Part shown: in pieces, positions 1 through 12,141 of the stretch
Layout: each line of letters begins with the position of its first letter
Position numbering within the stretch: position 1 is the stretch's first letter
Assembly: GCF_036711975.1 (NCBI RefSeq)
Contig: NC_091966.1
Coordinates: 19,847,501-19,911,500 of the forward strand
DNA: 64,000 nt
Direction: 5' to 3'
DNA from: Onthophagus taurus
Lineage: Eukaryota; Arthropoda; Insecta; Coleoptera; Scarabaeidae
The notes under the pieces: model-generated
The model's database searches: none
Told to the model about the DNA's origin: nothing
What the model saw: the letters and a program-made list of their open reading frames with translations, nothing else
Translations under genes and position numbers: made by a program

Positions 1-734
1 TATCAAAGGTGAATACAAAAAAAGAATGGACTAAATTTGAATAGAGCCACGAATATTATTAAAAAACTGTTTTAGTATGTATTTTTATACCCTTTTTATT
101 TTAATATGTAATTTATTTATTGTGAGCTGGTATACATATCTTTAAATGAAAGAAACGAATGTTAAAAATGTAAGGTTAAAAGAAATTTCTAAACTATATA
201 AGATCGAAAATGTTGATGAAATAAAAAAGAAAGAATATTTAATTAATTATTACTAAAGTATTATCATGTAAATATGATATAATACAGATATATAACATAT
301 TATTATTATATAGGTACAAACTTTATACATGCGCGTATTTAAAAAAAAAAAGTAAAAAAGAATGATTTATGTTATATAGAATTAGCTGTGATATCGAAAA
401 GATTGAGGAGAAATTTAAATAACCGAATGAAAGATAAAAAAATAAGCGAGCGTCAATTTTTTAAATTTACTTTATTATTTTGTTATTTACGTATATATGT
501 GCACAATTACCAATTAAATTATTATCAGTTTGAAAAATAAAAATGTTTTAATAAACTAAAACCATTTCTTATTTTCTATAACTTGAAAAATCAATTCTCC
601 TTCCCGCCGTCAACCGTTTCCGCATGACTTATTTCTGTTGCTTTTTACTTTATAATTCCCGCAAATCTTGCCAGAAAAATTAAAGAAAAACATTACTTTG
701 AAAAACTTTACCGCATTCGATATACGGTTTCAAA
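1..734. other. AT-rich intergenic DNA, no gene seen
   Basis: No coding stretch, RNA gene or clear repeat boundary is visible. The sequence is poly-A/T rich throughout. It ends where the outer inverted repeat (735-845) begins. Confidence 0.6.
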
Positions 735-845
735 CGCAGTTTTAACAAAAATGTGTCAAATAATTGCGTTTGTCAGATACTGTTATCAGTTTTGCAATGT
801 TATGTCTCTCTAATTTTTTTAGAGCGATTTAAGCGAATTATAATT
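735..845. repeat. Left arm of an outer inverted repeat
   Basis: About 110 bp, rich in GTGTCAAATAATTGCG and GTTATGTCTCTC, reappears reverse-complemented at about 4407-4515 with few differences. The two arms bracket the mariner relic and the non-LTR fragment, so they may be the termini of an older foldback unit, or simply two inverted copies of one repeat. No target duplication was recognised. Confidence 0.6.
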
Positions 846-858
846 AAAAAGGAACATA

Positions 859-2611
859 TACAGTGTCCCGAAACTCAACGTCAAGCGGGCACCGAGTGAG
901 AGGCCAACCCATACTTGTTCTAGTAAAAATGAGAAAAAAATTCTTTCTCTTAGTTAAGTGGTAATAGACATATTTTTGAAAATGTTAAAAATCGTTCCCG
1001 TACATCATATCTTTAGGTACTACGGTCAGAAATGTTCGCAATAGGACCGTTAAGTATTTTTTTTTATTGGCTTATTCGAAAGTTTTTTAAAATTGATTGA
1101 CCCCATATTTTTTAATTTTTGATTCGAGGCTTAAATTTTCCAAAAAAAAATAATAAAGTTAGAAATTACAGGCCGCGAATTCAGTAGCGCGTCACTCAGA
1201 TTTGAGCGTACGATTGGAGCGTATAAAAATCAATAAAATTCCTGGAGAGAAATCACGTCTGTGATTTCTTTCTTCTTACTTAAAACGTCACAATGAATCA
1301 GGGGTGGGGAATTTTAAAGTTTTACATTAATTATTGCAAAAATTAAACAATTTTCGAACGTGAAAACGTTACTAATCCGTCTAATTTAATTTACATTATC
1401 GATTTTTTGAAAGACGGTCTTTCTAATCGATTGACCTTAACGGCCCTATTTAATAGTTATTTTTTTAATAATGTATTCCTCATTAACCATGCTACTATAG
1501 CAGTCACAAATCGAACAACAAAAGTTGTTAGTTTTGCAAAAAAGAAGTATTAGTTTGATTGAGTTAAGGTTGAAAGAATTTATGTCTATTAAGTTTGACA
1601 CATGATTTCTTAACAAAGGAGTAGTACAACACCCTTGGCAAGTTATTTTAAAAAATGGCCTGTTTAGTCAAGATTCCAAAATGGTGTAACACTTGCCATA
1701 AATCTTTTCCTGACAAATATTATTGCCTGTTTTTCTGCGAAAAACGCGTTATTTAAAAAATTCATACTTTCGTATGTTATTTGTATTTCCTCAAAAATGA
1801 TTTAACAACTTTGTTAGAAGATGTGCCACTCAATATCTACACAGAAATGTGGTTTCAACAAGATAGTTGCTCAGCTCATTATGCTTGTTCTGTACAGAAT
1901 TGCATACAGAGAATAGCCAGAAAGATGGATTGGTCGTCGTGGTTCGATTACGTGGCCTCCTCATTCTCTGGGTCTAAATCCCCTTGATTTTCTTATTAGG
2001 ATTAAAAGAAGCAGTGTATTAAAAACCGATTAAAAATCTTGCCGAACTGCGCCACAATATTTATACAGCAGCAAAAGAAATAAATGCAAAGAGATTTGCA
2101 CAACTAGTAAGAAGTTCTTTTCTGTGACGATGCAGAGCTTGTATTAGTGCCGACGGCAAATAATTTGATCATTTGCCTTAGTTTTAAGAAAATAATGCTA
2201 TAAAATTAATAATAAATTTGTTTATTTAATTTTGTCTTTAGGTTAACGTTATTTGAAAGAGTCTTTTTGCAAGACATAAGGGCAACCATCTTGTTGAAAC
2301 CACATTTTGTAGTTCGTAGATATTGACTGGCACATCTTTTAACAAAGTTAAGAGAAAATAAAAAGTAAATACAGATAACATACAAAAGTATGAATTTTTT
2401 AAATAACGTGTTTTTTGCAGAAACACGGGCAATAATATTTTCTACAGTAGCATGGTTCACAAGGAATACGTTATTAAAAAAATCACTATTAAATTGCGAA
2501 CATTTCTGACCGTAGTACCTAAAGATATGATATACGGGACCGATTTTTAACATTTTCAACAGTATGTCTATTACCACTTAACTAAGAGAGTTGAGTTTCG
2601 GGACAGCTGTA
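859..2611 (+). mobile_element. Decayed mariner/Tc1-like element with foldback structure
   Basis: The ends are matching inverted repeats (left ACAGTGTCCCGAAACTCAA, right its near reverse complement) flanked by TA, the target duplication of Tc1/mariner elements. At about 1842-2130 (+) a degraded transposase fragment keeps a WFQQDSCSAHY-like stretch, matching the second catalytic Asp region (WxQQDxAPxHY) of mariner-type transposases, followed by stops. The right 350 bp is an inverted copy of the left and central part, so the unit folds back on itself. A shorter relative lies at 13018-13620. It is non-functional. Confidence 0.7.
1043..1447. mobile_element. Small MITE nested in the mariner relic
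   Basis: The insert starts AGGACCGTTAAG and ends CTTAACGGCCCT and sits between AT dinucleotides (1041-1042, 1448-1449). The inverted arm of the host element near 2480-2500 reads straight across the same position without it, giving an empty site. It has no coding capacity. Confidence 0.5.
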
Positions 2612-2729
2612 TAAAATAAGCTATACGGGGAGAGGAGGATTTCGTCTAATCAGAAAAGATGGTCCTGGTGTGTGTAAGAATTTTTTAACATTTGGTTGCA
2701 AAAAGATGAACGCCGAATAACGAACAGAA

Positions 2730-3990
2730 GCGACACCCAGCGATCTATTCTTAATATAAATGTCCAAAGTATCACCAATAAGGTGGATGTCCTAAAGAGA
2801 ATTTTGAAAGAAAATAACATTGATCACCAATAGATCACCAATGGGCAACTGCGACATTTTTCTCGATCAATTGAATACACTTTTAGAACACCTAAGTAAA
2901 GAACTCCAGACAAAAATTAATCGGTAGATCGCAAATCAGACTCAGGTAATCGGTGCCACCCTCGGCTGGTCCGCTACGCCGATGATAACTTGTTTCCCAC
3001 GTGTACTCACCAATAGATTCGTCACGGGAAGAGAAATAAAGTTTTTCGGTGAATTAAAGTCGTCCGATATTGGTCGTCGTTAAACAGTTCCCGTGCGGTA
3101 ATTATAATCATTTCGAAAAAAATTTATTAGACAGGTCGCTTCAGAATAATGTATCCTACAACCGTATAATGCTCTGATGCGGAAGATACCGGACACCTGT
3201 ATATTATTGGAGACTTTAATATTGATCTCTTAAAGAGGAACAAATATGCTGAATTTATCATTGTTCTTCTCCGAACATTTAACATTGTGAATTTGTTCAA
3301 TGAACCGTCTAAAGTTGGCACAACCTGCATGGACAATATTTTCACGAACGCTAATCATAGGAACTTTGAACCGAGAGTGATTAATTTTCATCTGTCGGAC
3401 CATTATGGACAAATAGTCTCATATCAAGAGTTATCACGACAACAAACTGAAAAAACAATTGTTAAACAGCGCGTTAATGATGCAGCGCGTGATTCAACAC
3501 AATCAGCACACGTTCAATATACTATCTTCCATGAAGCTTTCCAAATAACTTTTGACAAATGCTTCCTATAATAAAGAACACATACAGGAATATGAGTGAG
3601 AAAATAATACGTGACCCAAGTTTGGATAAAATGCAACAAACTCTAGACTTTTTATGGACTACAAGGCAAATAACAAAGACGGAAGATAGTTATAATTTAT
3701 ATAGAAAATACCAAAAAGAGTATCACGAAGCAGTTACAATGCATAAACGTACAAAAAAAATGAAGATTTCATTGCAGAATCAAGTAACGTGCAAAAAGCA
3801 GTATAGAAAATAATTAATTCACAAACAGTTAATAAGAAAAAAAAACGAGAATAATGTCAGCATGGATGTGAATCAAATGAACAAGCATTTTGTCAATACA
3901 GTGGCGGAGATTGTAAATAAAATCAAGGTGACCAATTCGTTTGATCACTACTTGAAAAGAAAAAGCGTCTCCGGCCACCACTGCTGCCTG
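2730..3990 (+). pseudogene. Non-LTR retrotransposon ORF2 fragment, endonuclease region
   Basis: A broken reading frame resembles the endonuclease (EEP) domain of a Jockey/CR1-type non-LTR retrotransposon. It begins with an INVQSITNKVDVLK-like start near 2755, continues after a decayed stretch with IIGDFNIDLL near 3205 and ends with the LSDHYGQI block near 3395. The GDFN and SDHY motifs are known hallmarks of the EN active site. A following stretch (3559-3813) looks like the linker between EN and RT. Several frameshifts and the absence of an RT domain show it is a dead 5' fragment. The exact clade is not decided. Confidence 0.65.
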
Positions 3991-4001
3991 TGGGCCGCAG
4001 C

Positions 4002-4064
4002 GGGCTAGCACATAATTACAGTACTCGTGTGATTACACGAGTACTATAATTATGTTTCTAGCCC
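4002..4064. repeat. Long imperfect hairpin
   Basis: GGGCTAGCACATAATTACAG and the sequence after it pair with a downstream arm ending ATGTTTCTAGCCC, leaving a spacer of about 4 bases (GATT) and a few bulges. It sits exactly at the 3' edge of the non-LTR fragment. Confidence 0.55.
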
Positions 4065-4406
4065 ACTTGTAATATAAATAACTATTATTGGACAGAACCA
4101 CCATCTCGCCGCAGAACTTATTTCTGTTTCTTTTTAACCCTTCGTCTCTAAATGGTTTTTTAGCACCTTCCGTCTGTAAAGGTGGGTCTTTCGGGTCCGG
4201 ACGTTTGTTCATCCTGTTAATGCACTCAAAAAATTTTATAAATAATTCATGATAATGTTCGAAACCTTCAACTTGATAAATCAATCATAAAATTATCGAA
4301 AAATTTATTTTTGCATACATATTTTTTTATATGAAATGAAGAAACTATTCGCCTAAACAGTTGTAGTTCGGACAGGAAATACCCAGGTTTACAGAGGAAG
4401 GGTTAA

Positions 4407-4515
4407 TTTATAATTCGCTTAAATCGCTCGAAAAAAATTAGAGAGACATAACATTGCAAAACTGATAACAGTATCTGACAAACGCAATTATTTGACACAT
4501 TTTGGTTAAAACCGC
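4407..4515. repeat. Right arm of the outer inverted repeat
   Basis: Reverse complement of 735-845 (see that entry). Confidence 0.6.
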
Positions 4516-4559
4516 GTTGAAATCCACCCAGCCGTTTTCGACATAACGGTGTCCAACTA

Positions 4560-6130
4560 AATTGTGATTTTTGAATATCGTAAAAATAAAATATGCCCCG
4601 TATTAAGAACACATCAGACTACCACCTGTTTAAAATTGAAATTTTTGCGTACCTACGATAGTTTTCGAGAAAAAAAATCGCAAAGTTGACAAAGTTTAAA
4701 GTCATTTAATTCGCGATAAAAAGAAAATTTTCAAATTAACATATGTTACGTAGAAATGTTCAGCGATTACAACAAACTTTGTAGCAATTTTTTTATCGAG
4801 CCTTGACTTTTTGCACCGATAGTAGGACTATTTGAACGAATACGAAATTCAATGAGGCGAAGGGTAGAATCGTACGTTGCTGCTGAGGGGCGGCATTTTC
4901 AACATTTATTATGACTTCTTGTTGATAACGTTGTTATTATTTGTTTTCGTAGTTTTTTTAATTGTTATTAGTACTACAATTATTATTATTCAATTTATTA
5001 TTGTGATATTTCTTAATTTACTACCATTCTTTTAATAAAACCTTATTTATAGTTGTGCAGAATATTTTTAGTCCATACGTATAAAACTCTCTAGCAATTT
5101 GAGAACATTTTTTGTGATCAAATTAACAATTTTAGGAGAAAATGTTAAGAGACAGAAAAGTTGCAAATGGAATCCCTCTATTTAAATCAAGTTTTTAAAT
5201 GAAAAAATGTACACGAATTAAAAAGTTCTGATGCAAAATATTATAGGGGTTGATTTTTTCACTCCCTTGTAACAACATTTTAGGGTTACAAAAATCTTGA
5301 AAACGTGTCATTTTATTAGCAACAGTTATCTGCCAAATTTCATTCTTCTAAATTCCTCTATAGTGGATTTATTAAATAAAAATAATTATTTCCCCTAACT
5401 TTATAGGGTTATAACTTGGAGGAGAAGGGGTTTTGAACAAAAAGTTATATGAAAGACACCCCTTAATTTTTGCTGAAAAATCACTCCGTGAAATCTTTCG
5501 CATCAATTTAGAAACACCTGTATAATATGCTGAAAAAGAATCTACTACAGTTTGGAATTTTTCATAAACACTTGAGCATCGATGAAGCAATGGTTCCTTA
5601 TCATTGATATTATTCTGTGAAGATGTTCATTAAAAACAAACCGATTCGGTTTGGTTTTAAAGTGTGGATGATGTTGGGAGCCGATGGTTATCCATATAAC
5701 ATAGAAGTCTATTGTGGGATATTGCAATTTTGCAACCTATAGGTAAGTACGGGATGCCATAGTTCACTATAGCTGCCAACGTTCTCCGAATTGGAACATG
5801 CTATTTTAAAAATCTTAATATTCTTTTTTCTTTTTAGTGGATAATTGCCTAGATAGGTATATAAAACGATTTCTGAAAATTTTATCAATAAAAACAATCT
5901 TTTTCATACCTCAGCCTCTAAAATGTTAAACCGTGATATTATGCGAAGTTATATAGAATATGGAAAAAATAAAACATGCCCCTCATTAAGAACACATCAG
6001 GCTACCACTTGTTCAAAATTGAAATTATTTCGTCAGATAGTTTTTGAGAAAAGAAATCGCAAAGTGGACATAGTTGCCGGCACCCTCAAAAATCGACTTG
6101 CGATTTTACGAAAATCACAAATATAAGGTA
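4560..6130 (+). pseudogene. Repeat-rich stretch with a piggyBac transposase relic
   Basis: At about 5560-5715 (+) the frame gives a SIDEAMVPYH...KMFIKNKPIRFGFKVW-type sequence followed by GADGYPYNIEVYCG. This matches the conserved block around the first catalytic Asp of piggyBac transposases (DE.MVP..GR...K.F...KPI.FG.K). One in-frame stop interrupts it and the rest of the gene is missing. Flanking this, a 125-bp segment at 4565-4690 is repeated directly at 5945-6075. The remaining 4700-5520 is AT-rich non-coding sequence in which nothing else was recognised. Confidence 0.55.
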
Positions 6131-6389
6131 GAAATGTTCAGTGATTGCAATAAATCTTACGGCAATGTTTTTCATGGAACGGTGCTCGATATATCGATCT
6201 TTAAACTGACGAGAATTAACTTTTAAACGTGTTTGGCATGAAATAATATCCTGAATACCAGAAAGTCACATTTGTAGCAGTGTACTGAAAATTTTCTACC
6301 AAATTGTTAAAGATTTTTCGAAATTAAAAAGCTGGTCATTTGGTCTGACAGTGAGTCCTGTATTGCCAGGAATAGGAATAGTATTATAT

Positions 6390-6930
6390 CTCTTGGACTG
6401 CAGTATTTCATCGAAAATCATCCACAAATAGCACGAATACAACAAAAAATCACCGAACCTGGATATAGTAACGTCCAAGAAGTACATGCAGTGCATAGCC
6501 TTTTAGAAAGAAAAATTCGTTTTACCGAAATTTTAGTCCTTTATTATTACTAAAGAACCCGGTTACCAACCATTAACATGTCTACAAAAAAACTTATTGT
6601 AATAAAGATTTTTTTGATTTTCAAACATTAACAAAAAATTTGCCTGTAATAAAGTCTTTTATTCAAAAGCAAAATTTAAGGAAATAACTCCATCATTGTA
6701 TATTAAATATAAAATTTCCCTCGATGGTATTTTGACAACCGTTCAACTAATTTTACTAATTGAAACTGGATGTAACCGAAATCAATGCAATAGACCCAAG
6801 AGTAATATTAATATAGACTACTTTATGAACAATGTAAAATGCATTTCAAATAAACCATCGTTGGATGTAACGAAAAAGGCAGATATTAAATTTATTTTAA
6901 ATTCAAGAACTCCTTCCACAAATTGACCAA
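6390..6930 (+). pseudogene. Transposase-like fragment, PGYSNVQEVHAVHS motif
   Basis: A short frame reads FIENHPQIARIQQKI, then EPGYSNVQEVHAVHSLLER. This resembles the 'PGHS..QEVD..HS.IE' region of insect DDE-type transposases of the same broad group as the relic at 19.6-21.4 kb. A further open stretch at 6696-6926 has no recognisable similarity. Too little survives to name a family. Confidence 0.35.
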
Positions 6931-6968
6931 AAATTCATGCCACAAATTGACCAAAACTTTTATAAAGT

Positions 6969-8598
6969 GTACAGGGTGGGCAAATTTGGGTGTTATTATA
7001 GGCTATCTCAGAAACTATAAGAGATACGAAAAAAGTAGGTGCCATGTCCCGGTCTCTTTTTTCGAAACTAACCCAATTCCGCAAACACCAGACTTCTATC
7101 TTCTTTTGTTTTTAAGTTATAGCCAAAAAGTAAAATTATCGTGATTTCAAAAAAAGCTCATATTTCGTTTATTTTTGAAATTAGAGAAATGGGGTTAACA
7201 CGTTCTTAAGACACTTTTTTAAGTAGAATATACTGCCGTTGAAAAATTTTAAAAATATTTGATGATTTTTGAGATACAACACAAAGTTGTATTTTTTTAA
7301 ATACAAACTATAGTAGATTATGGTGTTACTGAAAAGAGCATATTTTTAGCTTTCCAATGATGTATTGCACGCATGGTGTATTTGGGGAAAATAAACATTA
7401 TTTTTTAATTCTAAAATATTAAAGATTAATATTCAAAATTTTAATTATAGTAGGCGAGGAAAACGTTAAATACCACTTAGTTACTATAGTAACGTGAGTT
7501 TACTGATCATTTCATTCATGAATTTTTCGAAACCAGTTTCCCGCTTAAAAATACATAAAGCGATAAAATTAAAAAATGATTCTTTGAAAATGATAGATAA
7601 GGCTCCATATCTCATATAAACATCGTTTCAATGGAAAGTCCGCTGCCCAGTTTATGATCCCTAATCTTCCTCTATCGCACTCAATTTCAAAAGAAAAGGT
7701 AGCTAATACGAAAAAACTTCTAAATCTCATGATTGGGGAAAACTGGGAAGATACTACCGAAGGTTTCATTCATTGATACCCAACCGTTCTAACCTTACAA
7801 CCAGTAAGTTTAGTAGAAGAAGATGACACAGTCTGTGACTGTTTAGTTCCTGAAGTTATTGTTCATATTTAATTATTCATTAATTAATACGTTTCTTGTA
7901 TTTTTAATAAACAAACTTTATCTACAAATCATTTTTTACTAATAAACAAAGTCAGGGATAAGACACTGAGAAATTTAAATCAACTATTCAAAGTTTTTAT
8001 TCGTTGGTACAAAACCAACTTTATCCTGCATAATGGTACAAGACCAACTTTCTGTCATATTCGTGCAAAACCATAATATAGCAATTAGGTAGTAATTAAT
8101 GTCCTAACCCGCCTACTATAATTAAAATTTTGAACTTTAGCGCTTACTATTTTGGAATTGAAAATTAACGCTTATTTTCCGCAAATACACCATAGATGCG
8201 ATACATCATTGGAAAGCTAAAAATATGCTCTTTTCATTAGCATCATAATCAAGTATAGTTTGTATTTAAAAAAATACAACTTTGTGTTGTATCTCAAAAA
8301 TCATCAAATATTTTTATAATTTTTCAACGGCAGTATATTCTATTTAAAAAAGTGTCTTAAGAACGTACCCAACCCTATTTCTCTAATTTCAAAAATAAAC
8401 GAAATATGAGCATTTTTTGAAATCACGAAAATTTGACTTTTTGGCTATAACTTAAAAACAAAAGAAGATAGAGGTTTGGTGTTTGCGGGATTGGGTTAGT
8501 CTCGAAAAAAGAGACCGGGACATGGCACCTACTTTTTTCGTATCTCTTATAGTTTCTGAGATAGCCTATAATAACACCCAAATTTGCCCACTCTGTAC
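6969..8598. mobile_element. Long-TIR element, copy 1 (1.63 kb)
   Basis: Arms of about 0.5 kb beginning GTACAGGGTGGGCAAATTTG are repeated in inverse at the other end. The centre has no clear ORF. A second copy of the same length class lies at 31618-33259 in the opposite orientation, so this is a defined family and not a chance palindrome. No target duplication could be fixed, and no transposase is encoded. Motifs inside the arms (GGCTATCTCAGAAACTATAA) recur in diverged form at 58.9-60.07 kb. Confidence 0.7.
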
Positions 8599-9211
8599 AT
8601 GTAATAATACCTATTAAATTATATATAAATTATTATATTAAATAATTTACTAGTAACAATAAAGAAACACTGTATAAAATTAGAATCATTTCCGTTTCAA
8701 ACGCGTTTTTTCACACGAATATTTCAGTTCACACATTTTTACAGTTGAAGTGTTTTGAAAACCTTTTTGATAACGGACATTGAACCATGTCCATTCTATA
8801 AACGTCAAAATGTCACAACCACAAAAGAAAAGCGATCTGCCAACGTTTAAAGCCAAATTACTGCGTTGTGGACGTAATAGACTTGGCTCAAAATATTTCT
8901 CAGGCAACGAATTACTTTAATAAATTTAATATTACTACAAATGTAGTAATTTAGATGTTGTACTTTTGTCAAATAATAAATTTTCTAAATATATTCTTTA
9001 TAAGATATAAATCTTATATCACATAGATATTATATAATTAGAACCGACAAGAATATTCTCGATTCAATACGTAATAATTTCCATAATGTTATTGGGATAT
9101 AGGAAAAAACGCAAATTTTCGTTATACGTTTGGGATTTTTTATTCTTCGTTATTACCAATTAAATCCGCACATCCACATCTTTTTAACGAGAATTGGTCA
9201 ACTATACTTAA
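8599..9211. other. Intergenic, no gene seen
   Basis: AT-rich. It holds one short dispersed repeat: a 36-bp segment around 8850-8890 that is nearly repeated at 21608-21645. Confidence 0.5.
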
Positions 9212-9654
9212 TAGTGATGGGAATACCGCTCAAAACCGTGTCGCGCTCCAGGAACGGTCGCTACACAAAAATACCGTTCCAAAATACCGTGACCTTGTGT
9301 AAGTTGCACAAGGTCACGGAAAGAAAAATTAAGAAAAAGAAGAAAATTAAGAAAAAATTAAATATTCCCTACCCATAATTATCATAATTTTAAAAAAATA
9401 CGCGCTATCCGAAAATTGAAAAACAAAAATATATTAAGGGAGCCTTGAACAAATATCAATATAACGACAAAGACAGTCAGATTACTACTGGCTTTGTCTT
9501 TGGAATCGGGTATTTTAAAAAACGCGCCGGAATTGTACGTTCCATTAGAATACGAATCACTACAAATATATACGTATATTAGTAACGTTCTGTAACGGGT
9601 ATTTTAAAATCGCGTGGAAGCGGTACGCTCCTCAAAAATACCGTCCCATCACTA
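9212..9654. mobile_element. hAT-type MITE upstream of HSP70
   Basis: Termini TAGTGATGGGA(A)TACCG and its inverse are flanked by a perfect 8-bp target duplication, ATACTTAA (9204-9211 and 9655-9662). An 8-bp duplication with a TAGTG/CAGTG start is the hallmark of hAT elements. At 443 bp it is non-coding. It contains an internal small inverted repeat around GTGACCTTGTG/CACAAGGTCAC (9290-9318). It ends about 210 bp before the heat shock elements. Confidence 0.8.
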
Positions 9655-9831
9655 ATACTTAACAAGAAATCGATTTACTGGTAGCGGTGGTTCAGATAAC
9701 ATATTATTTAAAATTATAAATTTCTAAATAAAAATAATTCTGAAATAAAATCGGAAAATTTTGTAGAAAACTTCCACTTCTTTCCATATCTTTCCATTAC
9801 ATAAGCGAGAATCTAGAATACAACCAGAATA

Positions 9832-9843
9832 CTCTCGACTCTC
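9832..9843 (-). promoter_or_regulatory. Two GAGA-factor type motifs
   Basis: Two CTCTC pentamers (GAGAG on the minus strand) lie just upstream of the heat shock elements, the arrangement known from Drosophila hsp70 promoters. The motif is short, so function is inferred. Confidence 0.4.
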
Positions 9844-9863
9844 ACAACTTCGAATAGCATTAT

Positions 9864-9895
9864 TTTTCTGAAACTTTCGAGAATGTTCGAGAAAC
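9864..9895 (+). promoter_or_regulatory. Heat shock element array
   Basis: Alternating TTC and GAA triplets at 2-bp spacing: TTC 9876-9878, GAA 9881-9883, TTC 9886-9888, GAA 9891-9893 are perfect. A further TTC at 9866-9868 is in register, with an imperfect AAA in the intervening slot. This is the binding pattern for the HSF trimer. It lies 23 bp upstream of the TATA box. Confidence 0.85.
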
Positions 9896-9917
9896 ATCGC
9901 GAACTCAATCGGACGAG

Positions 9918-9925
9918 TATAAAAG
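9918..9925 (+). promoter_or_regulatory. TATA box of HSP70, with initiator at 9946-9950
   Basis: TATAAAAG is followed 30 bp later (T to A+1) by TCAGT, the arthropod initiator consensus, with predicted start at the A at 9948. The resulting leader of about 127 nt is A-rich and intron-free, as in insect hsp70 genes that are translated preferentially during heat shock. Confidence 0.8.
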
Positions 9926-10074
9926 CGAACTCTCCCGGCGCCAAATCAGTTCTATTTCAAATACGATAGTGAGCGAATCAAAGCGAACTTACGACAGAAT
10001 ACCAAAAACAGTTCAACTACAATATTAAATTATTCGAATTTATTTAATTTATAAGTACAAGAAAAACAATTAAA

Positions 10075-12009
10075 ATGGTAAAAGCACCAGCAATCGGTAT
10101 CGACTTGGGAACCACCTACTCCTGCGTCGGAGTTTGGCAACAAGGAAAAGTGGAAATTATTGCAAACGATCAAGGTAATCGCACAACACCAAGTTATGTG
10201 GCGTTCACAGACACAGAACGTTTAATTGGAGATGCGGCGAAGAACCAGGTTGCGATAAATCCCGTCAACACAATTTTCGATGCGAAGAGATTAATAGGAA
10301 GGAAATACGACGATCAAAAAATACAAGACGATATCAAACATTGGCCTTTCAAAGTTGTTAATGATGGGGGAAAACCGAAAATGCAAGTTGAATTTAAGGG
10401 CGAATCGAAACGATTCGCACCGGAAGAAGTTAGTTCGATGGTTTTGACGAAAATGAAAGAAACGGCCGAAGCGTATTTGGGTTGTGCCGTGAAAGACGCC
10501 GTCATTACTGTTCCAGCTTACTTTAATGACTCTCAACGTCAAGCCACTAAAGATGCTGGTGCAATCGCTGGATTAAACGTTTTGAGAATTATTAATGAAC
10601 CAACAGCTGCTGCTTTAGCTTACGGTTTAGATAAAAATCTGAAGGGAGAAAGAAACGTTTTAATTTTCGATCTTGGCGGAGGTACTTTCGACGTCTCAAT
10701 TTTAACAATAGATGAAGGGTCCCTCTTTGAAGTAAGAGCAACGGCCGGTGACACTCATCTTGGTGGAGAAGACTTCGATAATAGGCTGGTTAATCATTTA
10801 GCCGAGGAGTTTAAACGAAAATACAAGAAGGATCTTAGAAGTAATCCTCGCGCACTTCGACGTTTAAGAACGGCAGCTGAACGAGCTAAAAGAACACTTT
10901 CTTCGAGCACTGAAGCATCCATTGAGATAGATGCCCTTTACGAAGGTGTTGATTTTTATACCAAAATATCCCGAGCTAGATTTGAAGAATTGTGTTCGGA
11001 TTTATTCCGAGGAACTTTGCATCCAGTCGAGAAAGCTTTGCAAGATGCCAAAATGGATAAAGGTTCCATTCACGATATTGTATTGGTGGGAGGTTCAACG
11101 CGTATCCCAAAAATTCAATCTCTTTTACAAAATTATTTTTGCGGCAAAGCTTTGAATTTATCAATTAACCCAGATGAAGCGGTTGCTTATGGCGCAGCTG
11201 TCCAAGCAGCCGTTCTCAGCGGTGAAACCGATAGTAAAATTCAAGATGTGCTTCTTGTTGATGTAACTCCACTGTCATTGGGAATTGAAACAGCCGGTGG
11301 TGTTATGACCAAAATTATCGAGCGCAACAGCAGAATTCCCTGTAAACAATCTCAAACGTTTACTACATATTCCGATAATCAACCAGCAGTAACGATCCAG
11401 GTATTTGAAGGCGAACGTGCTATGACTAAAGACAACAATCTTTTGGGAACCTTCGACTTGACCGGTATCCCTCCGGCACCTAGAGGAATTCCAAAAATTG
11501 AGGTTACGTTCAATTTAGATGCCAACGGCATTTTGAACGTCGACGCTAAAGATACCGCTTCCGGAAAGAGTCGTAACATCACCATCAAGAACGATAAAGG
11601 TAGATTATCGCAACAAGATATCGATAGAATGCTATCCGAAGCTGAGAAATACCGCGAAGAAGACGAGAAGCAAAGGAAAAGAATATCAGCGCGAAATCAA
11701 TTAGAAGGTTATGTGTTTGGTTTAAAACAAGCCGTTGATGAAGCTGGGGATAAATTAGACGAATCTGATAAGAGTGCCGTTCGGAGAGAATGCGAGGATT
11801 GTTTGAGGTGGTTGGATGGTAACACTTTAGCTGAAGTTGAGGAATACGAAGAGAAGCAGAAGAAATTGTCTTCGATTTGCAATCCAATTATGGCAAAAAT
11901 GCATGGTGGAAATGGAGGTGGTCAAATGCCTTCTGGTAATTGTGGTAGTCAAGCCGGTGGTTTTGGAAACTATCAAAATCGGGGGCCAACTGTTGAAGAA
12001 GTCGATTAA
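10075..12009 (+). CDS. Hsp70: Heat shock protein 70, inducible cytosolic type
   Basis: ATP-dependent chaperone that binds and releases unfolded polypeptides in cytosol and nucleus with Hsp40 and nucleotide-exchange factors. The 644-residue frame is complete and intronless, and its length is normal for the family. The first residues carry the phosphate-1 signature [12 protein letters not shown]. The [12 protein letters not shown] signature lies near residue 200 and the third signature, [13 protein letters not shown], near 336-348. The substrate-binding domain follows, then a lid, then a Gly-rich tail ending in EEVD, the TPR co-chaperone docking motif that marks cytosolic members. The ATG is the first after the A-rich leader. 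The lack of introns, together with the heat shock elements and TATA box upstream, marks a stress-inducible copy rather than a constitutive Hsc70. All catalytic motifs look intact and no odd residues were seen. Transposon debris lies on both sides, and no tandem second copy is in the window. Confidence 0.97.
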   Translation: MVKAPAIGIDLGTTYSCVGVWQQGKVEIIANDQGNRTTPSYVAFTDTERLIGDAAKNQVAINPVNTIFDAKRLIGRKYDDQKIQDDIKHWPFKVVNDGGKPKMQVEFKGESKRFAPEEVSSMVLTKMKETAEAYLGCAVKDAVITVPAYFNDSQRQATKDAGAIAGLNVLRIINEPTAAALAYGLDKNLKGERNVLIFDLGGGTFDVSILTIDEGSLFEVRATAGDTHLGGEDFDNRLVNHLAEEFKRKYKKDLRSNPRALRRLRTAAERAKRTLSSSTEASIEIDALYEGVDFYTKISRARFEELCSDLFRGTLHPVEKALQDAKMDKGSIHDIVLVGGSTRIPKIQSLLQNYFCGKALNLSINPDEAVAYGAAVQAAVLSGETDSKIQDVLLVDVTPLSLGIETAGGVMTKIIERNSRIPCKQSQTFTTYSDNQPAVTIQVFEGERAMTKDNNLLGTFDLTGIPPAPRGIPKIEVTFNLDANGILNVDAKDTASGKSRNITIKNDKGRLSQQDIDRMLSEAEKYREEDEKQRKRISARNQLEGYVFGLKQAVDEAGDKLDESDKSAVRRECEDCLRWLDGNTLAEVEEYEEKQKKLSSICNPIMAKMHGGNGGGQMPSGNCGSQAGGFGNYQNRGPTVEEVD

Positions 12010-12135
12010 AGTGTGATTTATTTTGGTAGTTCCTAAAATGTCTACTATAACTAATTATGTAAATTTTAAATATGTATGTTATGTTAAGTACAATCAGTAT
12101 TTATAGCTTTTACATTCAATGTGATATAACTAATT

Positions 12136-12141
12136 AATAAA
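12136..12141 (+). terminator. Polyadenylation signal of HSP70
   Basis: AATAAA, 127 bp after the stop codon. Confidence 0.7.

Noticed and set aside
10291-11887. Several open frames of 60-100 codons antisense to or out of frame with HSP70
   Set aside because: They overlap the conserved HSP70 frame, show no family pattern and follow its codon periodicity; they are shadows.
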